From assembly GCA_022225965.2 (NCBI GenBank), contig JAKJXP020000026.1, positions 124,001-188,000 on the forward strand: a stretch of DNA of 64,000 bases, read 5' to 3'. Of the stretch, positions 35,193 to 47,500 are shown in pieces. Both the position numbers and the translations under genes were made by a program. The notes under the pieces are model-generated. The model did not search any database. It was not told where the DNA came from and saw only the letters and a list, made by a program, of their open reading frames with translations. This DNA is from Diatrype stigma (Eukaryota > Ascomycota > Sordariomycetes > Xylariales > Diatrypaceae). Numbering within the stretch: the stretch's first letter is position 1; each line of letters opens with the position of its first letter.

Positions 35193-38100
35193 GCTGATTG
35201 GTGCATATGTACGAAGCAGGTGGACAGATACAGATAATGCTATAGGCAATGCTATCAACTCTCCCACTCCCACTCCCACTCTCACATATCACACACCCAC
35301 GCACGCAAAGCAAGCAAGCGGACCAGCAGGCAGGCAGGCAAGCAATAGGCTGGCAGACGAGGGTCAACCCGGTCCCCAAGCGATCCAAGCTATGACATCA
35401 ATGGGCCGCGAAAGCAACCTATGCACATGTGCGGCGGCCGCAACGCAGGCCTTGGCCAAAGGAAAAGAACTCAAGTACGACATAACGATATATTAAGCTT
35501 AGTAAAACATGACGCCAGATGCTTCAGATTGACCACACGAGCCAGCCCGATTCTTATTTTGCAGCCTACCCCAATTGTTTCAAGATGGCCGGAAACCAGG
35601 CTGATTTGCAGCCCTCCGTCGCCGTTCTCCCCTCCCCCCTGCCCTCGCCACCCCTGGTTCGAGGCGCGGCTTGGCATCTTTCCTGAAATAGCAGCGGGCA
35701 GGTAGTAGCAGCAACGGCAGCAATGGAAACAACAGCACATCGCAATAATAGCCGCGACTTGGGTTCACTCAACTGCGACCCTCTCAGCTCTATGATCCGG
35801 GGCCGAGGGTTTTCGGCACCGACAGACTGTCTGCAGGCAAGTCACGACCGTCACGGAGTTAGACGATCATATCCAGACGCGCAAAGTCCACGTCTAGCTA
35901 GTGGCGTTCTACATAGTATATCTAGGACTCGTTGCTACTGTACCAGCAAGCAGTGCACGGGTTCGGTGGTAGACATACCTTGAATGAGGTAGTTTACGTA
36001 CCACTACATATGTAGGTAAGCGTGAGTATATCTCGACGCACATCAGCCAAGACAGTGCGCTGCAACACCCACCGCACCCAAGTATTCTAGCCAACCACCG
36101 TCGAGGTTCCCCCAGTTCCATACGTACATGATGATTACCCAGCCAGCAGGAAACTAGTCTACCTACGTAATCACCCCCGCGCAACCTCATGGTTCCAGGG
36201 ACTGGGGTGGGGAAATCTCCCAACTGATCTCGCGGCTCCTCGGCTTCGAGAAACAGTCAACCCGCAGCTATGTAACTACGACATGACAAATTCATGAAGA
36301 AGAAAACACGGGCAATCTGGTATAGACTAGGCCATGGTCACAGGAGACTACCTTGCCATCACGCGTTCAAGAGCATGGCACTTGAAGGCATACTCCTGCT
36401 TGTATAATGGACCTACATAATGATAGCCCATGCGCGGGTAGGAAGCCTCAACCCGGCACAAAGAGAGACTCCTCCGCGCCCCCTCCCTCACAACTGCCGA
36501 CGCAGTTCTCAACCTCCGCAAGACATCGGACTTAGGACTACTGTATATTGCGAAGGCTCTGCTGGGACGGTCCGGATAAGTGTCCTACTACTGGGGTTGA
36601 TTGGGGACATACAGAGGCATTACGATAACCAGTGCACCGTACATACCTATGTGCTTACCGTTCGTACTTGTCACCGTCAATCTAGTGCCCTCACAGCCTG
36701 GCCTCACCCTATCATCTCATAGTGATCCGATGAGGCGAAATGGAGTGCCCCTGTGAAACTATGGATAAAAGCCTGGACCAGATACGAAGCCCGGGACGTC
36801 GCCGACTCCGGTTGTCTCGGGGAGCTCTGTTACCTACCTCGTCGGTTTTACGGTTTCCCCCTTCAGCGTAGGTTTAGGAGCTTTATTCCTTGCAGATCCC
36901 GACTGTCGGTCCCGATTAAATCTACCCGTCAGCCCGTACCTGATACCGCACACTAAACTGCTCCGCTTATCTCAGCCGTTCACGGGCCAGGTCGTTTTGC
37001 ATATCGTGCTGGCCAGTGGTCCTCTTCCGGGTGGGCAACCCCCGTAGCAACCCTTCACCAGCCCAATGGAGAGTGGGGAGCGGAGAGTGGTACGAATTGG
37101 TGTGCCCTGTGGTAGCACGCACATCCGTACGTACGTACGTAAGTATGTATTGTACAACTACCTATTGTACAACGATCGAAACTGGAATGTAGAGCCAAGA
37201 GAGCCAAGGTGTGGACGAGCAAATGGAGACACCGCACTCGCTGATAGACGCCGTTGGCCGGATCGGTCTTGTACTGCGTACAATCGTGACAATACAGTAA
37301 GTTGCTCGGTTAAGCGGCGCGCCGCACCCAGCGTGTCCACCCAGCCTTGGAAAGCTCTCTTGGCCAGGGCCAGGGCGGGCTGCAAGGGCACATTGCGAAG
37401 CTTCTGTTGACTTTACGCACCACCACCTACCTTACCTACCAACTCACCAAGATGATTCTCGAGGGTTTCAGCTTCGTCGTCGTCAGCCAGCCAGCATTAG
37501 CAACCTTACCTACCTCCTGAGGCATGCATATGAATTCGGCAGGCTCTAGTTGACGGGTTATCTAGTTACTAACTATGTAGTAGCTCACAACGACAAGCAC
37601 ATTATGAACACACCTCGTCGTGATTGCTAACCATGTAGCCAAGACAACACCCCATACCAGCTGACAGTGGAGCAGAGCCTGGTGAGATTGGGGGCTGAAA
37701 CCCCGTCGCTTATGCATCATACTTTTGCTCTCACTACCGCCACCATCACCACCACCACCTAGTCTACACTTTAGCTGCGGGTAAACACAGCCAGACACGT
37801 GGGAAGGCTGGCTCTGAAGTGCTGTGTACACCGCTCTGATTCATATCACAACCCTTACTTTTGGTGGTAAGAATTGCTCCAAGAGTCGGGGATATTTCAT
37901 GCATATACCGACACAGCACAACGGTGCTGTCTGAGTACGGCCGGAGTCTCAGTCAATAATTCCCTATCCCTGCAGACATGGGTCCATAATCTCTCCGCCC
38001 TACCAGCCTATCAGCTATGTATCAGCTACACATATATGTGCACACAAACGATTAGGGATATGCTAATTGATGGTAGGTAGGTGATAATACGCATGAGAGA

Positions 38101-39066
38101 TTGTTCGGTCACGTATTCCCCTACTACGTATGAGCAATAAGAGGGATTGGCTATGAGTCCTTATAAGCTTTGTGTCTTTCCGACTTTTGCCTGATAGTAC
38201 AGCATAGCCTCTATGTGGCATCCGAATGAGCCATCTGCCTCGGTGTGCAGGGCATGCTGTTCATCGGTTTCGTCATTCTTCCCAGAATCCAGGCCAAACC
38301 TAGAAAGCCGGGTTATAATCTCTGCTATTAGGTCAGTAGAGGACCGAATCGGGAATGGAAGGCAACAGCGCAAAGTCTTGAGCATTGCCTCAGCCCCAAA
38401 ACTAAACAGGCGCACGTCGATCATAGGGGGAGACGGTCATGTCTTCAATACATTTGCGAAATAACCCTGGTTGCTCTGAGTCGAGGAGATAGCTGACTCA
38501 GTTGGTAACGCCAACATGAAAGCATATGCTCAGCGTGACAAGAATGATCATGTTGACTTGGAATTTGAAGCTGAGCCTCATTCCTTGGTCCCTACCTAAC
38601 GTATGCCAAGCGTGCTCTCTGTATGTGATCTAGGTATATGACCTGGTAAGGCCATGGCTGGAGAGCTTGCGTGAGGTCATCGCGTTGAATGACCTTACGA
38701 AGCAGGTCACAGTTGCTACGCCGCACGCAGGGCACGGCTATCGTCCTACCTAGATCGGGCCAGAACATCACAGCTATGTACCGACATTCCCGGTCACAAG
38801 TGGGACTTCGACGTAACTGCCTAGCTATACGATGACAACGATCGTTGTTGTTGTTTCACACAGTTCAGCTGGCTAGGGCCAAGTCCCCGTGTTGGTTATG
38901 ATGACCGGTGGGTAGTGCGGTGGCTCAGGCAGACATAGGTATCACCTACATACGATTCTTACGGCGGCAGTTGCTGTGTGGGACCGTCGCTCGTTTCCAG
39001 AACGTTGACGTAACCGTAAGCCTCACGAGTCACCATCTGCTGCTTGCTTGGCCAAGACTATCATCG

Positions 39067-39090
39067 TTATTATTATTATTATTATTATTA
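39067..39090. repeat. (TTA)8 microsatellite
   Basis: Eight TTA units without interruption in non-coding DNA. Confidence 0.9.
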
Positions 39091-39780
39091 GTTTTGCGCC
39101 GCTTGTTTGTGGCGGCTTTCATCATAACCGCCAACCTCAAACTACTGTTGGGAACTCTAGACCATCTACCCTAGATAGATGTCTCGAGTGTTCTTAACTG
39201 CCCTTGAGCCGGTTGCTGCTTAGCTCACTGTCGGTCGTATTCCCCCTACCACTGTTCTAACTCCGGCCGAAGGTCGCGGTATTGTACACACCTACCTTGG
39301 CCTTCGCACGATGGGAGTCCAGAATTGTCCGTAGCCCCCAGTGAGCCCGTCACTCTCTCCGGCGGGCTTGCAGGCAATAACTTACAGCAAGCAAGATGCG
39401 TACGCAGTGGATTAGTTAGCTGTTACAAATGAGGAGTGGGACTCCAGTCTGCTCCCTTCGTAATAAGGCTCCCCTCCGATCGGAGAGATCTAGTATGTAC
39501 TATACCATGGCCAGACCATGGGTAGGCAAGGCGGGGGACGGGGGATGGGGACCAGCAGCCAGTTGGATTACCAGGTTCATATCGTACCACGAACCACTTA
39601 CTTGGTTGTGGCGCGGAAGCAGTCAGCGATCGCGGTATCACCACCGCCATGTTTTACCACCATGTTGAGCGAACTTCTTGCCTGAGCTTTCGCTTTCGCT
39701 TTCGAAGCCTCCGACATCAAACTTGCCGAACTACCGAATTAGCCCGAAGTTTCGAAGTCATCTACATGCCTGCTTGCCTA

Positions 39781-39813
39781 CCTACATACCTACATACCTA
39801 CATACCTACATAC
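39781..39813. repeat. 8-bp tandem repeat (CCTACATA), about 4 copies
   Basis: The unit CCTACATA is repeated head to tail four times without mismatch, amid further TACC/TACATAC words on both sides. Confidence 0.88.
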
Positions 39814-40045
39814 TGTACGTATCATGTATTCAGATGTGCGTATGCATGTATGTACGCAGGCAGGCAAGCAGGGAGGCAGTCAGGCAGGCGTGTCAGCCCT
39901 AAAATCATGTTGCGTCCATCCCGACATCCCCCCCTGCCCTGGCTGCCTACCCTCCTGGTCCCTATATGTAAGTAGGCAGCTGGCCAGTCGAGGGTAGCGG
40001 CGTTATCACTGCATGGCTACATACCATGTCCCGTGAAGGGCTTGT

Positions 40046-40075
40046 CATACTGTGATCAACCTGTGTCACAGTATG
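40046..40075. repeat. 10-bp inverted repeat with a 10-nt loop
   Basis: CATACTGTGA at 40046-40055 pairs exactly with TCACAGTATG at 40066-40075. It could form a hairpin; no function is evident. Confidence 0.8.
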
Positions 40076-41092
40076 TAGGTAGAGCAGACCGCTTCCATCA
40101 TGCACAAAATCCACATCGGAAAATAAAATTGTGCCATTATTATTAATATGCCTAATACTACCAGCCAGCTTACCTACATGTAATCAACTATCACCCAGCT
40201 AATCTACCTGACTCCCTATCCGGTATGCATGTACGTGTGGAGGTTCGTCGAGCAGGCGGTGACGGGTCCGATCGTTATATATAGGCTGAGTCAGCCTGCC
40301 AGGGCAGGGCGGAGCGGGGCCGCTTACTACATCCACCGCTGGCGATGCGGAGCGGACAGACTTCAGGCCACATGGCAAGCGATGGGGCCCGATGGACCCG
40401 AGAGGTGGGAAAAACTGCGATTCGCTCGCGGTTGCCGCCGCAGGCGTAATGTACATAACATAACGTACCTACGCCCGTAAATCCGTGCTACGTGCGAAGT
40501 ATAGGCCTGGGTTCTTATACAGGTACAATCCCAATCCCCACGCTAAACCGGGAGCGTTCATTACAGCGTGGGTGGGAGGTCAGCAGCTAGTAGCTGTATA
40601 ATATTGCGTACATACCTACATACTGTACATATATGATATGAACAGAGGCAAGGATATTGTGATCGATTATTGTTCGTTTTTGGAGCTGCTCGTTTCATAT
40701 ATGAGTCAAGTATAAAATTTGGAGATGTAGTATATCTTGGTATGGGCACCTATAAGTCGTGCTTTTTTGTGCATCTGTCAAAACCATGCACACACTCTGT
40801 GGTCCAATCAGCCGCACAAGGTCATTGCTCTCGATCTCCATGTAACACATGGTCATGCAGCTTTCGTATACCGGCCAAAGTCTGGATGTTCTGTGAAGGT
40901 GCGTAGCTTTCACTCTAGAAAAGGGGGGCGTGTGAGTAGAGGGTATGTACATACATGTAGGTAGCTATAGGGGGTCGATGTACCTATCTACCTAGGTATT
41001 GGCAGTCATCACTAGGTATGCACGCAGGTAGTACATACCGACCTGGGTAGGTGGTCAGGGTGGTTTAGGTAGGGGGGATTTCAGCGCGCTAG

Positions 41093-41419
41093 ACGCGCTT
41101 AACTCGCCTAGCGTCAAACGCGCTCTTAGCCAGTTTCAGGCGCCTCATCGCCGCCACAGCTAGGCGCCTAAATACCTTATTTTAGCTGGATAAGCCACAC
41201 GCCGTTGCCGAGCTGGAGGCTGAAGCTGCATTCCGCCCAACCAATGACGCCGACCGAACTTTCGACGTGCGCCTACCACCTGCACCTGCACCTTGCACCT
41301 GCGCTGTGGACCCGATGGTTGATGCTGCTCGGCCCCGATTGATTCATTGTTGACAGACAGCTTGAACCTGGAGAACGAATCAAATGTCACGGCGGCACAA
41401 CACAACGACGCAAACGCGT
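41093..41419. promoter_or_regulatory. ACGCG words upstream of APC2, one a full MCB-type site
   Basis: ACGCGC occurs at 41093-41098 and 41118-41123, and ACGCGT at 41414-41419 inside the palindrome AAACGCGTTT. ACGCGT is the MluI cell-cycle box bound by MBF/SBF-type factors. It lies about 270 bp before the APC2 start. The link to cell-cycle control is inference. Confidence 0.35.
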
Positions 41420-41691
41420 TTCCAGAAATACCAGCATCGAAATAGCAAGGCAGATTGATTCCTAGACGACCAGCGGCCGTTCCGTTTCGTTTCAGGGATC
41501 AGGGACGAAGAGAATTAATAGCATACCTAAGCATGAATGCTGATGCCTGCTGGGTTAATAACTACTTACACACGATAGAATTAGGTCAGCCTAATCTCCG
41601 GTCCCTCAGGTCCCGCCACCCCCGACTACCTACGCCATCTACGTTGGGTGTGGTGCGCAGGTAGGTACTTACCTAGGTAGGTGCCTGGACG

Positions 41692-44532
41692 ATGGCGATG
41701 ACGGCGGCCAACACCGGCACCGCCTGGGGTGTACGTAAGCGGAAGGCCATACAGTCGGTTTTCCAAACCGAGATCTCACAGCCGACCCCTTACTCGACAC
41801 CGGCGGGGCGGTATACGGTGGAGCAGAGCCAGTCTTTTGGGGGTCCCCTTTTGGCTCTGCAGCAGCCGCAGCGCACTCCGAGATCTTGGGGGGCGGTCGG
41901 CCAGTCAGCCTCACCGCAGCAGCACTCCTCCCAGCAGCAGCAGCAGCAGCTACTCGCCACTTCCCCAGAAAATGATCAGCAAGCCCGCTTTGACCGATCG
42001 TGGCACGTGGTCACATCGCGCATCGCCCTGCCGGCCTCGGCCACGGCCGAGGACTCGTTCGGCTCGCTCCCCAGCTACTCGCAGCAGCATCAGCAGCAGC
42101 AAGGGGCTGCTGACGACAGCGGGAACGGGGGCGGCGGCGTCTTCGACAGCGCCCTGCGCGACGTGCTGGACCCGGCCGCGCGCCTCCCCCTGGCGGCGCG
42201 CACCGAGGACATCCTGGTCTGGCACACGCAGCAGGTGCGGCTGCACTTCGTCGGCCACGTGCTGCCGCTGCTGGCCGTCTGCGACGGCCACGCCGACCAG
42301 ACCCAGGTGCTACTAGGCAGCATCCGGACGCTAGAGGCGGCACGGCGCCAGTACCTGTTCGGCCTGTCGCTCGTCGCGCGCGCCATGCGGCCCGACGACT
42401 CGGACCGCGCCCTCGGCAAGTTCCAGCGGGACCTGCACGCCATCGTCGGGAACTCCATGTCGGACTCCCTGATGAGCTCCCTGCGGACCGTCCTGGGCCA
42501 GCTGATGAAGGTCGTCTTGGGCATCGGCGGCTCGGCGGCAGCGGTGGGCTCGGTATCGCAGCGGGAGGGGATGCCTATGATACCTGCCTCGGAGGTGGAC
42601 AGGGCTAGGAAGGAACTGTCGCAGCTTGTCGACTCGCTCTGCGATGTCGGATTGGCGGGGGAGAGGTTCCAGATCCTGTTTGCCGAGCTGCTAGACGGCA
42701 TGATGGTGTCCTACATACAAGGATCCTTTGCGGGGGTGTGGGAGGCCAATACTACGGAGCCCAATCCCAAGACGTGGACTCCAGGCCGTCCCAACCTACA
42801 GCCGCGCTGCATCCGAGTGCTCTCGGACTGGGTTGAGAACCATTACTCTAGGTTGGCAGTAGAAGTCACGACCAGACTCGGAGGCGTCCAGGTTTCCTGG
42901 ACCGACGTGGAAAAATGGAAGGAGATCGCGATTGGGCGGCTTGCCACCCTCCGGATCAAAGAGCTGTTCGACATCGTTATTAGCTATCCGAACAGCGAGG
43001 GCGGCATTGAAGACCTACGCTTTGCAGTTACGACGCCCCAGAGACGACTGCAGCTTACCGATGCCTTCTCCGCTGCGCTGCAGAAGCGCCTGCTGCACTC
43101 GGGCCGCTCAACGCTCGAGATCCTCCGGACGTACATTGCCATGATCAGAACCTTCCATAAGCTAGATCACTCGCGAGTTCTACTCGATCGGGTTGCCTAC
43201 TCTCTACAGCTCTATCTATGTACTAGGGAAGACACGGTTCGTATCATCGTGACCGGCCTTCTGTCTAGTCCTAAAGAGGTCCACACGGACGCCCGAAAGC
43301 ACAAGTTGGTAGAGCTCGTCGATCTGCTCTACGACCCGAACCAATACCGCACCGAGCGCCAAGACGAAGAATGGGACGACCTGACGTGGGTGCCGCCGCC
43401 TATCGATGCCGGCACCAACTACAAGCGGCGCAAGTCCGAGGATGTCATCGGGACGCTCATCGGCGCTCTAGGCTCCGCAGACGTGTTCATAAAAGAGTTC
43501 CAGAACATCATCGGACAGCGGCTGCTGTCCGAGCAGGTCAGTTTCGAGCAGGAGGTCGGTGTGCTCGACCTCCTGAAGAAGCGCTTCGGCGACTCCTCGC
43601 TGCAAGCCTGCGACGTCATGATGAGGGACATCCAGGACTCGCGGCGGCTGGACGGCGTCATCCACCGCGGCGCCCTCAGTCAGCAGCAGCGCGAGCAGCG
43701 CGGCGGCGAGCAGGAGTGGACAATCCACGCGCGGATCCTCTCGCGGCTGTTCTGGCCCGACATGGGCGAGGAGCGGCTCGTCCTGCCCGCGAGCGTGGCC
43801 CGGATGCAGAAGATGTACGAGTCGGTCTTCGAGCACGTCAAGCCCACCCGCAAGATGAAGTGGCTAAACCACCTCGGCCAGGCCACCGTCGAGCTCGAGC
43901 TCGGCGACCGCACCCTCGTCGAGGAGGTGCGCACCTACGAGGCCGCCGTCATCGACTGCTTCAGCGAGGACAACGCCAACGCCTCCTCGCCCTGGACCTT
44001 CGACGACCTGTGGATGAAGCTGGAGATGGACGAGGACCTCCTGACGGCCGCGCTCGAGTTCTGGGAGGCCAAGCAAGTTCTGAGGAAGACCGAGGGCGGC
44101 GGCTACGTCGTTATCGAGCGCTTAGACGAGGCGGAGGGAGGAGGAGGTGGACGTGGGGCCCTGGCGGCATCGCCCTTCGGTGGTGCGGTGACGGCATCTC
44201 CTGCTGCTGCCGATAAGCGCAGTCCGGCAGCAGCAGCAGCACCTGGAAATCGCCGAGGAGGTGCGAAGTCGGCGAAGGCGGCCGCCGGTGGTAGCGGCGG
44301 CATGAGCGAGAAGGAGAAAGAGAAGCGGCAGGTGTACTGGCAGTTCGTCGTGGGCATGCTGACCAACTCGGGCCCGGCCATGCCGCTCGGCCAGATCGCC
44401 ATGATGATGAAGATGCTCATCGCCGACGGGTTCCCCTGGAGCAACGAGGAGCTGCAGGAGTTCCTGGGCGAGAAGATGGCCGAGGGCGAGCTGGAGCTCG
44501 CTGGTGGCAAGTACAAGCTCGTGAAGAAGTGA
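41692..44532 (+). CDS. APC2: Anaphase-promoting complex subunit 2 (APC2, cullin-type)
   Basis: This is the cullin-like scaffold of the APC/C ubiquitin ligase; it holds APC11 and drives mitotic exit in the nucleus. The intronless gene encodes 946 residues. The N-terminal 110 residues are Ser/Gln-rich with a CAG-encoded Gln run at about 81-90. The cullin homology region is recognisable from about 431 (YPNSEGGIEDLRF) through DEEWDDLTWVPPP (about 559), FEQEVGVLDLLKKRFG (about 613) and RLFWPDM (about 684) to MKWLNHLGQATVELEL (about 721). A Gly/Ala-rich linker at about 815-870 precedes the C-terminal winged-helix APC2 domain (about 874-946), ending GGKYKLVKK. High third-position GC opens long spurious frames in it. 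The start at 41692 is followed by another in-frame ATG two codons on. ACGCG-type sites lie upstream. Confidence 0.93.
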   Translation: MAMTAANTGTAWGVRKRKAIQSVFQTEISQPTPYSTPAGRYTVEQSQSFGGPLLALQQPQRTPRSWGAVGQSASPQQHSSQQQQQQLLATSPENDQQARFDRSWHVVTSRIALPASATAEDSFGSLPSYSQQHQQQQGAADDSGNGGGGVFDSALRDVLDPAARLPLAARTEDILVWHTQQVRLHFVGHVLPLLAVCDGHADQTQVLLGSIRTLEAARRQYLFGLSLVARAMRPDDSDRALGKFQRDLHAIVGNSMSDSLMSSLRTVLGQLMKVVLGIGGSAAAVGSVSQREGMPMIPASEVDRARKELSQLVDSLCDVGLAGERFQILFAELLDGMMVSYIQGSFAGVWEANTTEPNPKTWTPGRPNLQPRCIRVLSDWVENHYSRLAVEVTTRLGGVQVSWTDVEKWKEIAIGRLATLRIKELFDIVISYPNSEGGIEDLRFAVTTPQRRLQLTDAFSAALQKRLLHSGRSTLEILRTYIAMIRTFHKLDHSRVLLDRVAYSLQLYLCTREDTVRIIVTGLLSSPKEVHTDARKHKLVELVDLLYDPNQYRTERQDEEWDDLTWVPPPIDAGTNYKRRKSEDVIGTLIGALGSADVFIKEFQNIIGQRLLSEQVSFEQEVGVLDLLKKRFGDSSLQACDVMMRDIQDSRRLDGVIHRGALSQQQREQRGGEQEWTIHARILSRLFWPDMGEERLVLPASVARMQKMYESVFEHVKPTRKMKWLNHLGQATVELELGDRTLVEEVRTYEAAVIDCFSEDNANASSPWTFDDLWMKLEMDEDLLTAALEFWEAKQVLRKTEGGGYVVIERLDEAEGGGGGRGALAASPFGGAVTASPAAADKRSPAAAAAPGNRRGGAKSAKAAAGGSGGMSEKEKEKRQVYWQFVVGMLTNSGPAMPLGQIAMMMKMLIADGFPWSNEELQEFLGEKMAEGELELAGGKYKLVKK
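41932..41949 (+). repeat. (CAG)6 coding repeat in APC2
   Basis: Six perfect CAG units encode part of the N-terminal poly-Gln tract of APC2. Confidence 0.88.
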
Positions 44533-47500
44533 ATAGGGGAAAGGGGGGAAGAGGGATAAGGGGTAATGAGGAAATCAGGGCCGCTATCTAGCTACACGCG
44601 TTAAGTACAATACGATATGCGCAGTATATAGTCAGGGGCTACTAAGGGGTGCTTGGCTACTACTGCGAGGCTACATTGTCGGTACCATCGTCAGTGGATT
44701 GGTCAAGGGTGTTTGTTGTTCGCTATGTCTATGGAAGGGCCTGCGAAAAGCTTCTGACGCTCGCGAATCCCACGTATCGTCGGGACCCTCCCAGAGCTCG
44801 ATCGATCTATCTAACCCGACCCCGGACTCCCGAGCTTGCGGGAACGATGGATGAATGGAAGCATTAAAGTTTCACACAAGGACGTGGGGGATGCCTATGG
44901 CAGTGTTAGATGTCCCCTCCACCCCATGCCAAGAGATGGCTGTTTTGACGCCGTCACGCTGCGGCCAAGCTTCTTTTCTGTGCGAATTGCCTACATAGTA
45001 TAAGTAGGTAGTTATCCAAGCTAGCCGGCGGGGAATCAGTGACATTCTCACCGGGGCTGGGTTCGGACACAATCAGGGGCAGGAGCCGAAGGTGCCGCGG
45101 AGTAGGGCGTGTATTTGAAGCCGTTGGGCTGGAATCGTTCGATAGAGCAAACAAATACAGCTATGCAATCAAATCATGACATAAGGGTTTACTGCTGAAT
45201 GTGATTTATAGGTTAGAACCAAGGGATATACAGGCAGCTAGCTACGTTCCCATCTAAAGTATTCTCTCCCCGGACCAAATTTAGTGGTTGACTCCCACGC
45301 AAGAAGATGGGAAGCGATGTAGAGTAGGTACTATATATAGGTAGGGAAAAGGGGACACTACTTAGGAGATAAAATATAATAACGCTGAGGAAAGGAGGGT
45401 TGAACGCTCAAATGTGTATGAGACTCTAGGTTCCCGTCATAATGAGGCTTTCTAGAGTAGGAGTAGGAATTTGTCAGTGCAGAGGTGAACAAAAAACTGC
45501 GTGGAAGAGAGGCGGGTTTCCTCTCATTCTCATTTTTCAACCCTCCCTTATACCTTTGTTTTCCCGCCTGTGTGTATTGCCCTCTCCGCCACATTCACGC
45601 AAGTGATGGATTTGAAGGCTAGTATCATTTCACTGATGACGCCTTTACCTTCTCTCTTCTTTCCCCAGGTAGGAGGAGCCTTCACTTAGTAGCTTGCGCA
45701 GTCAGGGGACGATTGGGGTGGTGTATGCATGCCCTTGAGTTGCAAGATATGCTTTTTCCATTTCACAGCTTGCGCTATCCCATCGTCTTCAAGCTATGGA
45801 CTTGTGCGTGTTCCAGGCTCCAAAACCGGCTGCATACCAAGCCCGCTGGTTGGCAACGAGGTTCATATAGAATAAGCTATACCACCTAGATCGAGGGGGT
45901 CAAGATATTAGAAAGGTCTTTGCTTCGTTCCGAGAGCAGTCAATTTTCCTAGGTGGCCCTTGGGACTCAAAGATATTCACTCCTTGTACCTTCCTGAAGT
46001 CAGTAGTCAAGCGATGCAGTCCATCATCATTGCAGCTGACCAACCCTTCACATATCATATATGCGCACATGAACACATAGTTCGATTGCGAACCTTCCAC
46101 GTAACAACAGAGGCCTGGCTGGTGCTCCCACGCTGAATCTGATGAGCAAGCTACCCGTCAAGCTGTTGACAGTGAAATCAACACAACCCCTGTCGTCTCA
46201 CACCTCACGCTCATTCTTTCGCATTTTCAAAACAGTGTGGATAAGAGTATGTGTGTCGATCTTTCAGTCAACAGTTCCCCCGTCATCATAACCACTCTCC
46301 ACTGTCCACGAATTCATGAAGGGCGGGTTGACTTGGCGACTTTGAGATACCTGTCGGTAGTTCTCAGGAAAGCCGGGTTGCCAACGAGGCACCTTGTTTC
46401 GACGGGAACGTGCCATCTCCATTGGCTCCTCTTCCTTCTAGATGATGAGGAATCACTTTGCCTCTAAATGGCAGTACCGACGTGAGTGAGGGCAGTTGAG
46501 GCAAGCGGCAAAATGTGGTCCAATGCATTCGGGGTCCTGGATCGCCAACGCTAGTAGGCCCCAAAATGGTTATATCATCGTTTAGGGCATAAGCACTTGA
46601 AGGCTTCCAATAGGAGGACGTGGAAGTGAAGCACAAGGGAGAACGAGCTAAGCCTTTCTAACATGAAGTTCACCAACAACATTGGAAGCTACCTGGTAGC
46701 TAATATATCGAACCTGGCTAATATCGAAGAGTGCGCCCCCCACGGATGTGGCATTATCTCGGGGACTACAAAGACGCGAGACTAACTAAGTAACGCAATC
46801 GAAGCAATCTGGAACACACGACTCCACCGCCGGGCCGGGAAAACAAGGGCCTCGCGGTCTTTAAGCAGGGCCATCCAGATGGCTTTGCTACCGAGACTGC
46901 CGAGACATATTTCTTGCATGGACGGATCGCCGATTACCTGCGCTGCAGATGGATCGAAGGGGAATTCCGGGCATGCGGAAAGATCGGCAGCAGGGTGCGC
47001 CCGCACATCTCCGGGGCGTGGGGAGGTAGTATCGATTAGCAATCGGGGCGCACGCCACAGGCTGCTTCGCCCGATGTGGCATCATAAGGCCTCTTCTAGC
47101 CGTCCAGCGGGGCCCCTCAGGGGGTGGAGGCCGGAAGCCAAGTTTGTTATAAATGGATGTTATTAAACAGACTGTCGAGTGAGAGTGAGGGGTAGCACGG
47201 TGATAACAGGATGATGTTGGTGCAGGTGATGGTGGAGTTGCCCGGTTCGTCGTAATATAATCTAGACTATGGTAGATGACGTATTATGGGGGAAGACAGG
47301 CACAGCGGGCTGTTGGCTTGTTATGACCTAGTGTGTCAGCTAATACTCACGGATGGACGGAGTTGTTGATTCTCGAGGCACCTCTTACGACTGCCGCGAC
47401 AAAATACAATTACACTGCATAGCGCCAACAGTCACAGGGCCATCGGTTCGTATGCGAACCTACCGAGCCAACCCGTAAAAGCTATACGGACGAGTTGGGC

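Larger units (their letters stand above)
33988..41691. other. 7.7-kb gene-poor region
   Basis: No gene is supported. The region holds the inverted repeats at 35160-35192 and 40046-40075, a TTA repeat, an 8-bp TACATACC-type tandem array and GC-rich ACGCG words near the APC2 gene. A 159-codon frame at 35017-35496 is low in complexity and not convincing. Confidence 0.5.

Noticed and set aside
35017..35496. 159-codon plus-strand frame
   Set aside because: Low-complexity composition, contains the perfect palindrome, no motif and no splice partners.
38161..38424. 87-codon minus-strand frame (starts MIDVRLFSFGAEAMLK)
   Set aside because: Somewhat protein-like, but alone, short, with a stop just upstream and no recognised family; not enough to call a gene.
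38494..38500. TGACTCA words far from genes (also near 40286, 59787, 63360)
   Set aside because: The number seen in the window fits chance expectation, so they are not called as regulatory sites.
43371..44216. 281-codon frame in another phase of APC2
   Set aside because: Arg/Ala-rich shadow of the cullin-coding frame with no domain.
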